From Crambe crambe (lineage: Eukaryota; Porifera; Demospongiae; Poecilosclerida; Crambeidae), in NCBI GenBank assembly GCA_963924555.1, contig OZ004592.1, positions 744,001 through 808,000 on the forward strand: DNA of 64,000 bases. The letters are read 5' to 3'. The notes under the pieces were generated by a model, which was given only the letters and a program-made list of their open reading frames with translations, was not told the origin of the DNA and did no database searches. Shown here piece by piece: positions 32,412 through 49,246 of the stretch. Each line of letters begins with the position of its first letter. Position 1 is the first letter of the stretch. The translations under genes and the position numbers were made by a program.

Positions 32412-35400
32412 TCATGTGAGCTCAGTATATAGTTCCTCTTCCTCGTGCTCATCCTCGTTGAAATTGGCATAAACAGGTCCCTCCACATCATGGTGCAATT
32501 CTGATTTCACAGGTTTGTCTAGCACAGTGACAGGACCACCATCCTGAAGCTTATGCTTGTTTCCCTCAGTACTTCTCCTTTCTTGCTGTGCTGTCTCTGT
32601 AAGATACTGCTGCTCACGTGAAACGTTAATATACTTCTTGCTCTTTCCCAGTGGCTCAGACTCCAGTCGTTTCCGATCTTTGACAACCACTCTTTCTTGG
32701 TTAGCTGTAGTTTCCTTTTGCTCAGCGAGTGCCTGACCTGACTTCATATAGACATACATATCATCTTCTTCACTTTCCCTGTCTTCATCAATGTTCAAGA
32801 CTTCAGTTACATTATAATACATTCCATCAGGATTTTCTTTTCCGCTGCTGACAAAATTTCGGAGATCTTCGTAAGATCGTTCATCATCCTCCTCCTCATC
32901 ACTTTCATTATCTATGCTGGTGACTGGTAGAGCCATGTTCTCATACACGGTCTGGTCGCCATTGGCTCCTGAGGATTGCAAATCCATTCCTGGTATCTTG
33001 AGAAGTGCATCTTTGTTGTAGTAGTTCTGTGTGGGTGGAGAGGAAGGGGAGGAGTACATAATATTAATATGGTCATAATTTATTGTAGAGAGCCATAATG
33101 GCCTTTTGTGTGTTACAAATACTATAGCTAATAAATATGGTAGGATCTATTAATTCTTGCAATTCCAATAAGACTCAAAAAGTGTCTTATCTTCCGGCTA
33201 TAGAGTCACATTCAGTCTTACCTCTATTTTCTGTTGATTCAAGTCTTGTCGGAAAATATCGGGTGACTCATAATCATCATCAGCTGCAGACTGCGGCCTC
33301 TTGGGGGCTGCTGCCTCTGATGTTTCTCCCTTTTTTGAGGGAGGTGGGTGGTTAGGGAGGTTGCTGGGGGAGGAGGAGGAAGAGTTGGTCACATTTACTG
33401 CAACAGCAAGTGCAGCAGGTTTGGGGAGTGTGGCTGGTTTGGTGAACTTCTTGGGATTTGGTTTGGCTGGAGAAGGAAGAATGAGATGTGTGGTTTGTGC
33501 ATCTACATCTGGATCGGAGTAGATGTCCTCCTGGTTAAGGTTGCCACAACTCAAGGAGAGTTGGACAGACCCTGCTGAACTCATCTGCACATACCCCTTA
33601 TCCCTGCACACAAAAGTCAAAGGTGTAACTAAATAGACCCCATCCCCCCCAGAGAACTAACTCAGGCAGACCCCTCCCCTATCTTCCCAGAGAACTAGTC
33701 CCAGGTATGAAACTATCTGATTACTTTAAACTGGAGGGAGGGGGCGTGGCAGCTCCTGTGTAGTTATCAATGTTTGTCTCTCTGATCTCGTAACTTGAGG
33801 AACTTTTCTTGACAGCAGAAGTGGTGGGTTGATGTGGTCCAGAGGTGGATGATGTGTTAGGAGGAGAGAGGCCCACTTCTTTTGAGTTCACTGAGTCATC
33901 CAATAGTGCCATGTTGATCTGCATCTCAAACTGCATGTACATGTGCATAAATATACATAAATCATGTCTGGAGGCCATGGCCGTACCACCATTCAGAGTT
34001 TTGTTTTGTGTGTAAATAATAACATTGAGTTTTAAGTTAGTAAAGTTAGTAATATCTACTGTACTGGAGGGTATTCCACAGACCCTCCAGATGGTAGCTA
34101 TGGTCGTACGGCCGTACCCCTCCCCCCTCCCCCCTTCCCTCCAATTCAATTTCAGGCCCTTGACTTTTGCAGTTGAAATCTCAAATTGATTCGTCCCAAG
34201 GCAGGGCGATTGGATTCCAAATGAAGGGACTATTTAGGGCTGAATCCAGGGGTGGGGTTGAGGGGTTTGCAACCCCTGAGGCTACACTGTGCTGTAGTGC
34301 CCCAGTTGACCTTTTTTGTGCATCTTTCTACTCTAAATTTAATGGAGGAACATAATACAGCATTAACTTATCATATCTAGGAGCCGATGTGGTTATACTA
34401 CCTATCATCTACAGCAGATTGCAGTGATCTTGCAATACAAATCCAGAACAGCAAAACCAAAATTTACATAGCCTCCTTTCAAGTAGCCCAACCCCAAAGC
34501 CATTTGAAAGGAGACTATGTAAACTTTGGTTTTGCTGTTCTGGATTTCATGTTGCAAGATCACTGCAATCTGCTGTAAGGGTTGAAAATCACACATCTTG
34601 CATTGCACCTGACTTTGGCTTTTACTTTCAGGATACACATTAGCATACTAACTGTGATTTCCTTTATGATCACACGTCACACCTTGTCAAAGAATTGGAT
34701 TTTTAGACCTCTTAAATTCAGTTCTGTGTATCTAGGGAGGTTTTAGAAAGATTTTTGGCTTTCAATTTATTTCTCATAAAGGGGTAGGACCATCACCTGC
34801 GCCTTCCCCATGGTCCGAGTGTGTGCATGCACCCCACCTATCCAGAGACCCAGCCCTGCTATTGCTTTATCAGAGCCAGATCCAGGAGGGCTGCTTATAC
34901 AAACCTCATTTGTCTGATTCAGTGATTTGTCCAAATCATTTGCAATGGGCTGAAATTTTCCATCAGGTTTGACAGGAGAGTCCACTTCATCTGTGATAAT
35001 CTGTGGCTGGAACATCTGTACAAGGGGGGAGGGCCGGGGGAGAGGAGAAGAAATCATGTGACACTGTTTGCAAGACTGTCCAACAAATGCCCATACCTTA
35101 TATCTTTTCCTTCGGATACAGCAACAGCAGCAGCAGATGAAGAGGAGACAAAGGAACAAGATAACCACACCCCCTCCCACTCCAATGCCAATAATAGCAG
35201 CTTTTGTGAGCACAGGACCTGTGCTGGAGGTAAGAGTTGGGGGAAAAAAAAGAAAAAAAAAGCAACCTCAAAGGAGGTAGTAGGATTATATACAAGGAAG
35301 AAATGAGAGAGAGAATGAAGGAGTGAACTGTCTAATGGAGTATCACCTCATCGTGCAATTCCAAACGGTGAAGTTCATTAGTAACAGAGTCAGATCCATC

Positions 35401-36952
35401 TCGCAGAGCTGTGAGATGTTGATTTGTATGCCTGCATAGGGATCACTGCAAGCATAACACTGATCAGCGCCACGCCCAAAGCAATTGTCAGGTTGACACT
35501 CTTGGCTGCATTGAGGGTTTGTCATGTTCCAGTACAAAAGTGCATTACAATATTCTGTTATGTTCTCTCCCTGCAGTGAATGTTTACGGAAAAATATAGA
35601 ACTGTATGTCAGTGCAGCTACCTTCACCAGTTTTGGTGAGTAGCAACCATGACACTGGTACATAAGTAAGTTAGGTCAATAACATCAGAATTGTGATTTC
35701 CCCTAACACTAATGGCTGCTGCACCTGTGACTACGAGAGGGAAATAGAATACCTGCCCTGACCAATAGATTTGATGACTCAGTAGTACTGACAAAATATG
35801 AAACTGGTACACATTTCATGAAGATCAAGATTTGTGCTACTTCTCTAACAGCACAAGCTGTTTGCACAGGTGCATGAATAACGGTGGTGCAAGTTTGTGT
35901 GTCATCTAAAACCAGGAAGATCCATTCAACTTGGATAATGTTGAAAGTCCGGTCATCCTCATTGCTTTATTTCCATATATAGTAGGACACATATGACATT
36001 ATCATGACAGACTACAATCATGCCACAATTGACAGTAGATTATGCAATTCCACTGATATTTATATGTAGATCATGGGTACTATATGTCCAACCACCCACA
36101 AGCTCTCATTCCTAATGGTGTTATCACATCCCTTCCAAGCCAAGGATATTTGCCAGTAGATATGATCTCACTGGTAATTTGATATTGGTGATTTGATACT
36201 ACTCTCAATGAGTCATTGAGATATGAACAGCTACACATCTATGACTCTCTGCTGCATTTAGCGTTGATTAGCAGTGCCCAAATAGGTGAAGTGGTGTTGT
36301 CTTATAAGGAACTGGAAATAGTGCAGTCAGACCATAAGAAGGTTTGAGGTTTGTAAGATTGACATAGCAGGCATGCAAGCACAGTTCATTGTATTTCACT
36401 TCTCATGTTCACAGGGGTGGAGGTATCTGTGAGGGGTGGAGGTATCTGTGCCCCCCAAATTAATAAGCTATAAGGTAATCATTATGGTGGCCTAGCTATC
36501 TATGGTGGCCTAGCTATCTATGGTGGCCTAGCTATCTATGGTGGCCTAGCTATCAAGACACAATTGTTTGAGGATACCCTCAATAGGTGAACAGGTATAA
36601 TAATTTTTCATAGGACATTGCAAGAAAAATAGTATTTTGCTCCACTACACACTGCCAATTAATGTATATGGATTAAGAGTTAATTGGGAAAAGCATCCTT
36701 AATAGTGTAGCACACAGCCAGCTACCAACTTGTCTCTATTCAACAATGATCTCAATGCTTCCTTGCATACATGCATGTACCTAGCCACATCTCATTCATT
36801 CTTGTATTTAATATAGTTAGTAACTTTGTTATAGCAACAATAATTCATTAGTTACTAAGCCAGGCAGCTAGCTAAGGTCCATTCTAAGCACTTACATTTG
36901 ATCGAACTTGAGATGCAAGAGCAAGTGAAAGGAGTAATAGCAGTAGAGCCAT
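32412..36952 (-). CDS. novel type I membrane protein with Cys-rich ectodomain and tyrosine-motif tail
   Basis: Eight exons: 36896-36952, 35622-35654, 35347-35570, 35097-35223, 34905-35015, 33725-33930, 33222-33603, 32412-33026; 584 residues. Signal peptide MALLLLLLSLALASQVRSN. The ectodomain is only about 86 residues with about 11 Cys (CHGCYSP; CSQECQPDNCFGRGADQCYAC) and five N-glycosylation sequons. Membrane helix AAIIGIGVGGGVVILFLCLL is followed by seven Cys and RRKRYK. The cytoplasmic tail (about 430 residues) has Ser/Pro-rich linkers and many SH2-type tyrosine sites: YVQM, YENM, YVYM (YxxM, PI3K type), YYNV and YINV (YxN, Grb2 type), plus YEDL, YANF and a C-terminal YTEL. No kinase domain. 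It looks like a receptor or docking protein phosphorylated by a partner kinase (inference). No known family was recognised. A short exon between exons 1 and 2 could have been missed. Confidence 0.8.
34412..34575. mobile_element. MITE, copy 2 (receptor gene intron)
   Basis: 164 bases with arms of about 75 bases: cagcagattgcagtgatctt at the left and its inverse ending caatctgctg at the right. Arms share tccagaacagcaaaaccaaa and tcctttcaa. Full-length member of the family also seen at 30606-30736. Confidence 0.87.
36421..36556 (+). repeat. minisatellites in receptor intron 1
   Basis: Two arrays: ggggtggaggtatctgtg twice (36415-36452), then four copies of an 18-base unit, tatggtggcctagctatc (about 36483-36555). 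Confidence 0.85.
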
Positions 36953-37088
36953 GATACTTCGCTTGCACTTGATAGCTGGCTTAAATCTACACATGCGCAC
37001 AAATATATTAAGGTCGTCAATTTAAAATACACACGATCGATTAATAAAGGGTGTGCTATACTGACGACCACTTACCGACACCGTGGAA
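36953..37088. promoter_or_regulatory. shared promoter interval receptor / MED1
   Basis: 136 bases between divergent start codons, including acatgcgcacaaat and a short AT-rich core. Confidence 0.6.
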
Positions 37089-40000
37089 ATGGCAGCTTCA
37101 CAACAAAATGTTGGCAATCCAGTTCATTCCCAACATTTGAATACTCCTGCTACTAGCCATAACACTGGAGGGACAATGAGGATATTTGCTGAAGAGGGGA
37201 GGGTCAGAGAACTAGCCCAGCAAATGCACGGACGTTTTATCCAAGCTCATCAGCTCAAACAAGCCAATGGTCAGCAGTCACAACAGCCACAACCCAATCC
37301 AACAGCAAGCCAGCATGTGAGATATTATGGCATTCACTGACTAGCACACAATCCATGTACACTGCAGATATCTCAAGCTGAAGAAATGTCCAAGCGCTTG
37401 AAAGAGGCCATGTTCTGTCTGCAAGAAGCTGCTCATGGTACATTTGATAGTGTTGTGGATGCAACTGCCTTTTTTGATACAGGGACATGACTCTACTCTA
37501 GATTTGTCCCTATTGGGACTGCAGGAGCGATTCAGTGGGATGGCGAATAAGTTAGGTTTAAAGTTTGACATTCAGCGCTCCAACCAGACGGAGCTCTCCA
37601 GCATTTTCCTCATGTGTGATGCCTTTTATGTGGAAGTGATCTGCCAGGATAATGGGCATGTCAACTCAGTGAAGCTGGCTCAAGCCAACAAACAGGTTCG
37701 TGAGGAGATAACTATCGTGAATATGGGACTCAATTGAAAGTGGCAAGAAAAATTAAACTTTCAGGTTGATTCCGAGGTGCTGACTAAACTCGTCCGTACC
37801 TACAAGTTTGATGTGGTCGAGTCACACTTGCGTTCCCTGAAAGACTTCTACATGCAGGGGGTAGGGGGTACCAATACCTGTGATCCGGCCAGTATGTATA
37901 GAGTCCTCTTCAGCATTGAAACCATGCTCATCAACATCTCAAAAATGAGGTGAGAAGCATTAGCAAAACGAGAGGGGGCTGGTTAGTCATAACACACACT
38001 TTAGAATGGATATTTGGATGAAATTTTCATAGACTGATTAAAACTAATGTTTCTGCCCTGGAAAAAATGGTGTGCTCTTATTAGGGCTTGATGAGAGTTC
38101 TCTCATCCTATGTTTTGTGTATATAGTCCACAAGAGAAACTCAGTGAAGTCATAATGAAGAATCCATTGGGTCATGTGGTACCTCGAAGTGCAGGTAAGC
38201 AAGCATTTTAATTGTCAAGCGGAAAAGAAAGGTAAATTGTTTCTTTGTCGTGACAGGTCTTCCAATGAGACTCACCTTCTTCGTGCACCCGTACGAGGTT
38301 TTGAAGTCACCTTCTCTCTTCTCTTCCTACCCATCAAATATGGAACGCGAGCGTCAAGTTGATGGCCCAGAAGTGGGCGTGTCTGCTCAGCTGCTTTTGG
38401 AAAACAGCAAGAAGGTGTATCCACTTGCTATTGATCCTAATGTCTTTGAGTAAGTAATGGGCAGAAGGTCACACTTTTTTAAGTCAAGGCACTTCCATAG
38501 AATAATCACCAACTTTACCTCCTTCGCAATATAGTAAACTTGACAGTGTTACAGAGAATTGTTTTTGTTTCAGTGCTTCTGAGGTTAAATTTGCTCCAAT
38601 GTCTAGTCAGAACAGTGTCAATATTGCAGTGGCCTATGTGTTGCACTTCACCAAGCAATTTCCAGTGAGCGGTGCCATCAAGAAGGAGCTTCACAATGTA
38701 GTGTATCCAAGGACTGCTAAATCAGACCCAGGCATGTACATGTAGTTATATCCCCAGGCATGTATGTTTAGCTATATCCTCAGGCATGTACATGTAGCTA
38801 TATTTCCAGGCAGCTATATCCCCAGGCATGTACATGTAGAGGCATGTGTTCCAAAAGTATACTGATATGGGTTGGTATTATCAGGGGCAGGGGGTGCTGC
38901 CCCCCCTCCTCTCCTATATAAGTGGCAGCCATTTATTGATTTGCTTCAATTTTAATGAATAACACCTTAAATTCTTGTTTTTCAAAGCCAAAACAGTGAA
39001 TATTTTAATGGATTTTTGATAGCATGGATAGCAAACATGGAAGACGCCATCAGCCCCCCCCCCTTTTTACCATGGTGTTTCTGCCTCTGATTATTATTTA
39101 AATAGAAGATAGTTATCAACCACTGAAGGGTCCACATGTCAACCAACTCATTGCCAAGGAAACTGCTGACAGTAAAGGAGTGGAAGTGTGCACTAATAAG
39201 AGTCGTGTTGTGGTAAGCAATTATCAATTATTCATACTAATATTTAATATCACACTCAATGATGTGGTTAGTGTCTCCCTAACCAGCGTCACCGCTACTA
39301 CATGCCAGCTGAGTTCCAATCACGTGATTTGTCTGAGAACCAGGACTGTCCGCCACCTCCTGATCAATGTGGAGAGATGTTGTCCAAAATCACTTTCCTC
39401 CATCCAGTTCACATCTTCAACATCATGACCGTACGGACAATGTTGAGACTAGCGACTATATCACATGATGTTAATATTGATGTACTAACCGAGTACTTTT
39501 CCTGGTTCCCATGGTGCCATTGGTCACTCATTTACCTTATCTGGTGAACAGAAAGTAGGCCATAACTTCTGGAAATCTCTTTCCTAGGACCAGAACCTTT
39601 TTCCTACAAGGAATATCAATTGCATCAATATGGGGAGACTATATCACATAATTATGTATTCTCTCTATTCTCTCTCTCTCTCTCCCCCCAGCTTCTAAGG
39701 AAAGAACTGGTATACAACACACTAGTGGCTAGTGTTCTTGGCACAAATCCCAAGGGACTTCCCCATATCAGTCACTCGGAAACGGAGTTAATATTTGAAG
39801 TCAGTACCCACCCAGCTGATATGGTCACTGTGGCAGTGGATATGCAGAGTGATATGGACCAACTGACTTGTGAGTGTATGGGGGGGTATGATGTCATTGA
39901 TGTCATCTGTGTATCTGCAGTCGAATTTGTCATACCTGCAGAGCAGTCAACTGCCCCTCTGGTGAAGGTGAAGGTTGGCAAAGATGGAGTTTCTACTCCT

Positions 40001-40304
40001 AATCAAAAACTCTCTGTGATAATTCAGCGGTAAATTAAGAAGTGTTATGTCGCAGACAATTCATTTAATTAATCATGTGATCAGGTGTATGTCTATTCCT
40101 GTTACTCTTTATGGCGTCGTGAAGTGCCCCAAGCTACTAGGGGGTGCAGCAGCTGTCAAACTCTTCCAAGATTACCTGCAGTCCATCTGTGACTTCAATG
40201 CCGAGTTAAGCAATGAAGGGATCAGGGGTCATGGGGGTGATGGGGGTACAGATATGGAAATCGGAGATGTGGATATGAGCTGTATTGGAATCAGAACGGA
40301 CTAG
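37089..40304 (+). CDS. MED1: Mediator subunit MED1 (core domain, short form)
   Basis: Middle-module subunit of Mediator that links transcription factors to RNA polymerase II. Eleven exons: 37089-37316, 37368-37437, 37502-37695, 37765-37949, 38127-38194, 38257-38449, 38574-38731, 39106-39212, 39287-39430, 39692-40029, 40085-40304; 634 residues in one frame. MED1 features: Gln-rich N-terminus; KRLKEAMFCLQEA; FYVEVICQDNGHVNSVKLA; LVRTYKFDVVESHLRSLKDF; HVVPRSAGLPMRLTFFVHPY; PMSSQNSVNIAVAYVL; ITFLHPVHIFNIMTLLRKEL. Exon 7 is best closed with a GC donor (CCCAG|gcatgt); a GT donor at about 38670 also keeps frame but drops about 20 codons. Unlike vertebrate MED1 there is no long Ser-rich tail with LXXLL boxes. 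The start is 136 bases from the divergent receptor. Confidence 0.85.
38727..38850 (+). repeat. minisatellite whose units repeat the MED1 exon 7 splice-donor sequence
   Basis: Units of about 28-30 bases, cccaggcatgtacatgtag plus ttatat or ctatat, repeated three to four times with variation. The first unit contains the exon 7 end and the putative GC donor. Confidence 0.75.
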
Positions 40305-40504
40305 AAATTGAAATTTAATTTCCTTCTCTTTATCCAATCATAATACTTCACTACATGAGTACCTTAATGATAAATTGATAAGATTAGAATAACACACACA
40401 TCAGGCTCACAAATCATTATCCACTTAAATGGTAACTGCTATCTTTTTCTACATCTTGTGAGTTAAATATAGTGCCACAATTTACTACAAGTGATGCTAA
40501 TCTC

Positions 40505-41664
<1,160 letters not shown>

Positions 41665-41835
41665 CTAGTATTAATGGCCTATCAATTGATTTTTCCTTAA
41701 TAGGCAATTACCTTTAATGGTTCTGATTTGCATAACAAAATGTGTTAAATATAATTTTGAATTTCCCTCCAAAGAGACACTTGTCCTTTGAACCTTACAG
41801 TGAGCTCTAATTAGAAACAAACAACAGAAAAGAAA

Positions 41836-42024
41836 ATGTCTCTTAAAGATCCTTGGAGAAGATTTGAAGCGTGGAGATACGCTCCAGAGGTCAGCTTAGC
41901 TGCTAACAGGAGACAGCTACTGCCTGGTTTGGGCCTGGGGTTTGGTGCTTTCCTGGTGCTGCATGCATTTGAAGAGTACTACTGGAAACCAAGACACCCA
42001 GAAGATTACCGCGATCATCACTAG
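41836..42024 (+). CDS. NDUFB3: NDUFB3 (complex I B12 subunit)
   Basis: 62-residue accessory membrane-arm subunit in one coding exon. SLKDPWRRFEAWRYAP matches human LRDPWGRNEAWRY. One membrane helix follows (LLPGLGLGFGAFLVLHAFEEYYW), and the end is His-rich (HPEDYRDHH; human DKKHH). It is shorter than the human protein, which has a longer His-rich N-terminus. A 3' untranslated intron may exist (ttttttccag at about 42108). It lies between two GST genes and shares the promoter interval with copy A. Confidence 0.8.
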   Translation: MSLKDPWRRFEAWRYAPEVSLAANRRQLLPGLGLGFGAFLVLHAFEEYYWKPRHPEDYRDHH

Positions 42025-42293
42025 CTGGAAGGAAGATGTGTCATCACTAACTTTAAGTATGTTTCCTTCAATTACTGAATAGGGATGTGTTTTATTTTCT
42101 TTTTCTTTTTTCCAGGTATACAGTAGCTAGCTATGTTCACATTTAATAGTATATGGAGAATTCATAATTATACAGTCATCATCAAGAATGTAAGAGTGTG
42201 TTCCATATTAGTGTTGATTGCTGTATATCAATCTTTAAATTAGCAGCATTATTGATTTCATTGTTAACAAATTTTGCAAAAAGTCAAGTTGGC

Positions 42294-43393
42294 CTAAAGT
42301 GAGGTTACTGGACGTTTTTTGATCCACTCTCCTATGTTCTTCATCTTGTGAATGGACTCCCTCTGTTTAGCCAGCGTGGGGTAGGTTTCAAGAGACCCGG
42401 GAATATTCCTCACAAGGTAGTCAAATAGCAAGTAGGTAGCAATGTCTGCATAGGTGAACTGCAGAAAAGAAAAAAGTTTGGCAATATTATCGTGGTAGAG
42501 CAAGTGAGAGATCTGCTATGGGTGACATTAATTACTTTATCTCCATGTATCCATCCCTCCTGAGCACCATTAGATGCAGCTCGCCTTTCAAACCTTGCAG
42601 TGTGAGCAGGTAGATAGTCTTCATGCAGCTTCTTCACCAACATGGCCTATTCCACGAAGGAAAAGATAGTCATCAGTCACATGCAAAGGCATCTCTCTCT
42701 CTCTTACCTTCCTCTCTTCATTTTTCTCCCAAAAAACTGCATCATAGATGTGGACCCAAGCATCACTTGTTGCATCAACAATGCTGAAGAGCTCCGCATT
42801 TTCGAAGGCATTTGCTCCAGCAAGACCTGAAAATTGTGTTACAGTGTGTGTAATAGAGCTGTATGGAAGTTGCTGGTAGTCGAAAATTGAGGTTTCATTA
42901 AGCAATTAAGTTTGTAAAAAATGATGCTAACTAACATGGTTAGGGAGAAATCGAATCAGATTAGTCATGCACTTGTTCGTGCATGCCAAGCTATGGAATA
43001 CAACAGAAACCCTCCAAATTTGGTATTGTTTGAAAGCAAATGTTGAAGGAAACTTAATAATAATAAACCTCTAATTTAACAACTGACCGTGCTCCTCAGC
43101 AAACAAGCGTGCAATTGCTACACTGCTGGATAGCTTCTTCCCAGTCTCCAGAAACTCGAGCATCGGAATTGTTCCAAACAGAGAATCTATGATTAGTGAT
43201 TTTTAAATAGCTGTATTATTAAATCAGTAGCAAAGATACCTGGTTTCATTTTGGCCCATTCTTCTGGTGATATTCTTGCATCTTCATAGGGTATTTCAAG
43301 GTGAGCAAATATGAATCGCAGTATTTCACCTCTACCCCTCAGAGGATAATAAATCAGCTTATACTTTGGAGTTGCACTTGTTGAGGACATCAT
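42294..43393 (-). CDS. glutathione S-transferase, sigma/HPGDS-like (copy B)
   Basis: Five exons: 43240-43393, 43088-43186, 42708-42826, 42536-42646, 42294-42458; 215 residues. Two adjacent ATGs begin the frame (43393 and 43390). KLIYYPLRGRGEILRFIFAH carries the catalytic Tyr, followed by YEDARISPEEWAKMKPG and IPMLEFLETGKKLSSSVAIA. C-domain: EEGWIHGDKFTYADIATYLL-type block, end IGEWIKKRPVTSL. Introns fall at the same places as in copy A, so the two are tandem paralogues now separated by the NDUFB3 gene. The divergent partner is SDHA, 171 bases away. Confidence 0.92.
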
Positions 43394-43564
43394 GAATCTT
43401 CGATGCTACAATAAAGCTTGCAAAAAACAATCGTGGCAAGCATATTTTAATAGTCTGAGGACTCCGGAGGTGGGCGTGTCATCAGATAGGAAGTCGACGT
43501 ATGTGTAAACTTATTGCGTCATTATCGGGTCAGCTGAAAAGCCAACGTTCACTCAGCATTTGCT
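43394..43564. promoter_or_regulatory. shared promoter interval GST-B / SDHA
   Basis: 171 bases between divergent start codons, containing ccggaggtgggcgtgtc and tcgacgtatgtg. Confidence 0.6.
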
Positions 43565-47514
<3,950 letters not shown>

Positions 47515-47795
47515 ACCGTGTTTGTAATTATTGTTGTCTTCATGTGCTCTTAGTACGCGCGTAAAAATTTTGTATGTCGTCATTGCGGTTTTTGTTGGCA
47601 TGGATATTGGCATGGTAACGAATGACGTCAAAGTGATTTAAACACGTTGCATAGTCACCGCCCGGGTCCTCCCGCCCAATTAAGGATCTCCTAGCTCGAC
47701 CGATCGTCCACTCAGCAGCAGCGCAGTTAGGTTGTGTCTACAGCGATTTGTACTAGTGTAATTGTAGTCCTAGAGTCTATCCAATTCTATCGATA

Positions 47796-48873
<1,078 letters not shown>

Positions 48874-49246
48874 AGTTAGATAGATTAAAAAACATTTTAA
48901 CATTATTGCTCAAAAGTAGGTGATGTGCTTTAATTATTATTATAATTAATACTTTATAATCAACGGCTAAAGCTTCGCTTGAATTCCCTCTAGAATTAAT
49001 GTGGTAATCGAATTAGATAACGTGCAGGTCCGGGTACCGGTACCGCGTACCGAGTGCATGCATGCATGTGCGGTTTGGTCGACCCAACTACGCATGTGCA
49101 TAGGTGGTTGGTAAGGAAATCTCTATGGTAACTGATGACGTATATTTGTGGGCGCAATTACTTCTACGTTATACTGCGCAGACCAAGCCATTTTTTTTTT
49201 TTGAAGCGTTGTATTTTCAGTAGCCGCCATATACCTCAGTAACGCC
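48874..49246. promoter_or_regulatory. promoter interval of 14-3-3 copy B
   Basis: Begins with the 3' end of copy A. It contains self-complementary words (ggtaccggtacc, gcatgcatgcatgc, ggtcgacc) at about 49028-49085 and a T-run at 49191-49201, 46 bases before the next ATG. Confidence 0.4.

Noticed and set aside
35058-35306. 82- and 70-codon plus-strand Lys/Gln-rich frames
   Set aside because: Antisense of the receptor membrane exon and its polypyrimidine tract.
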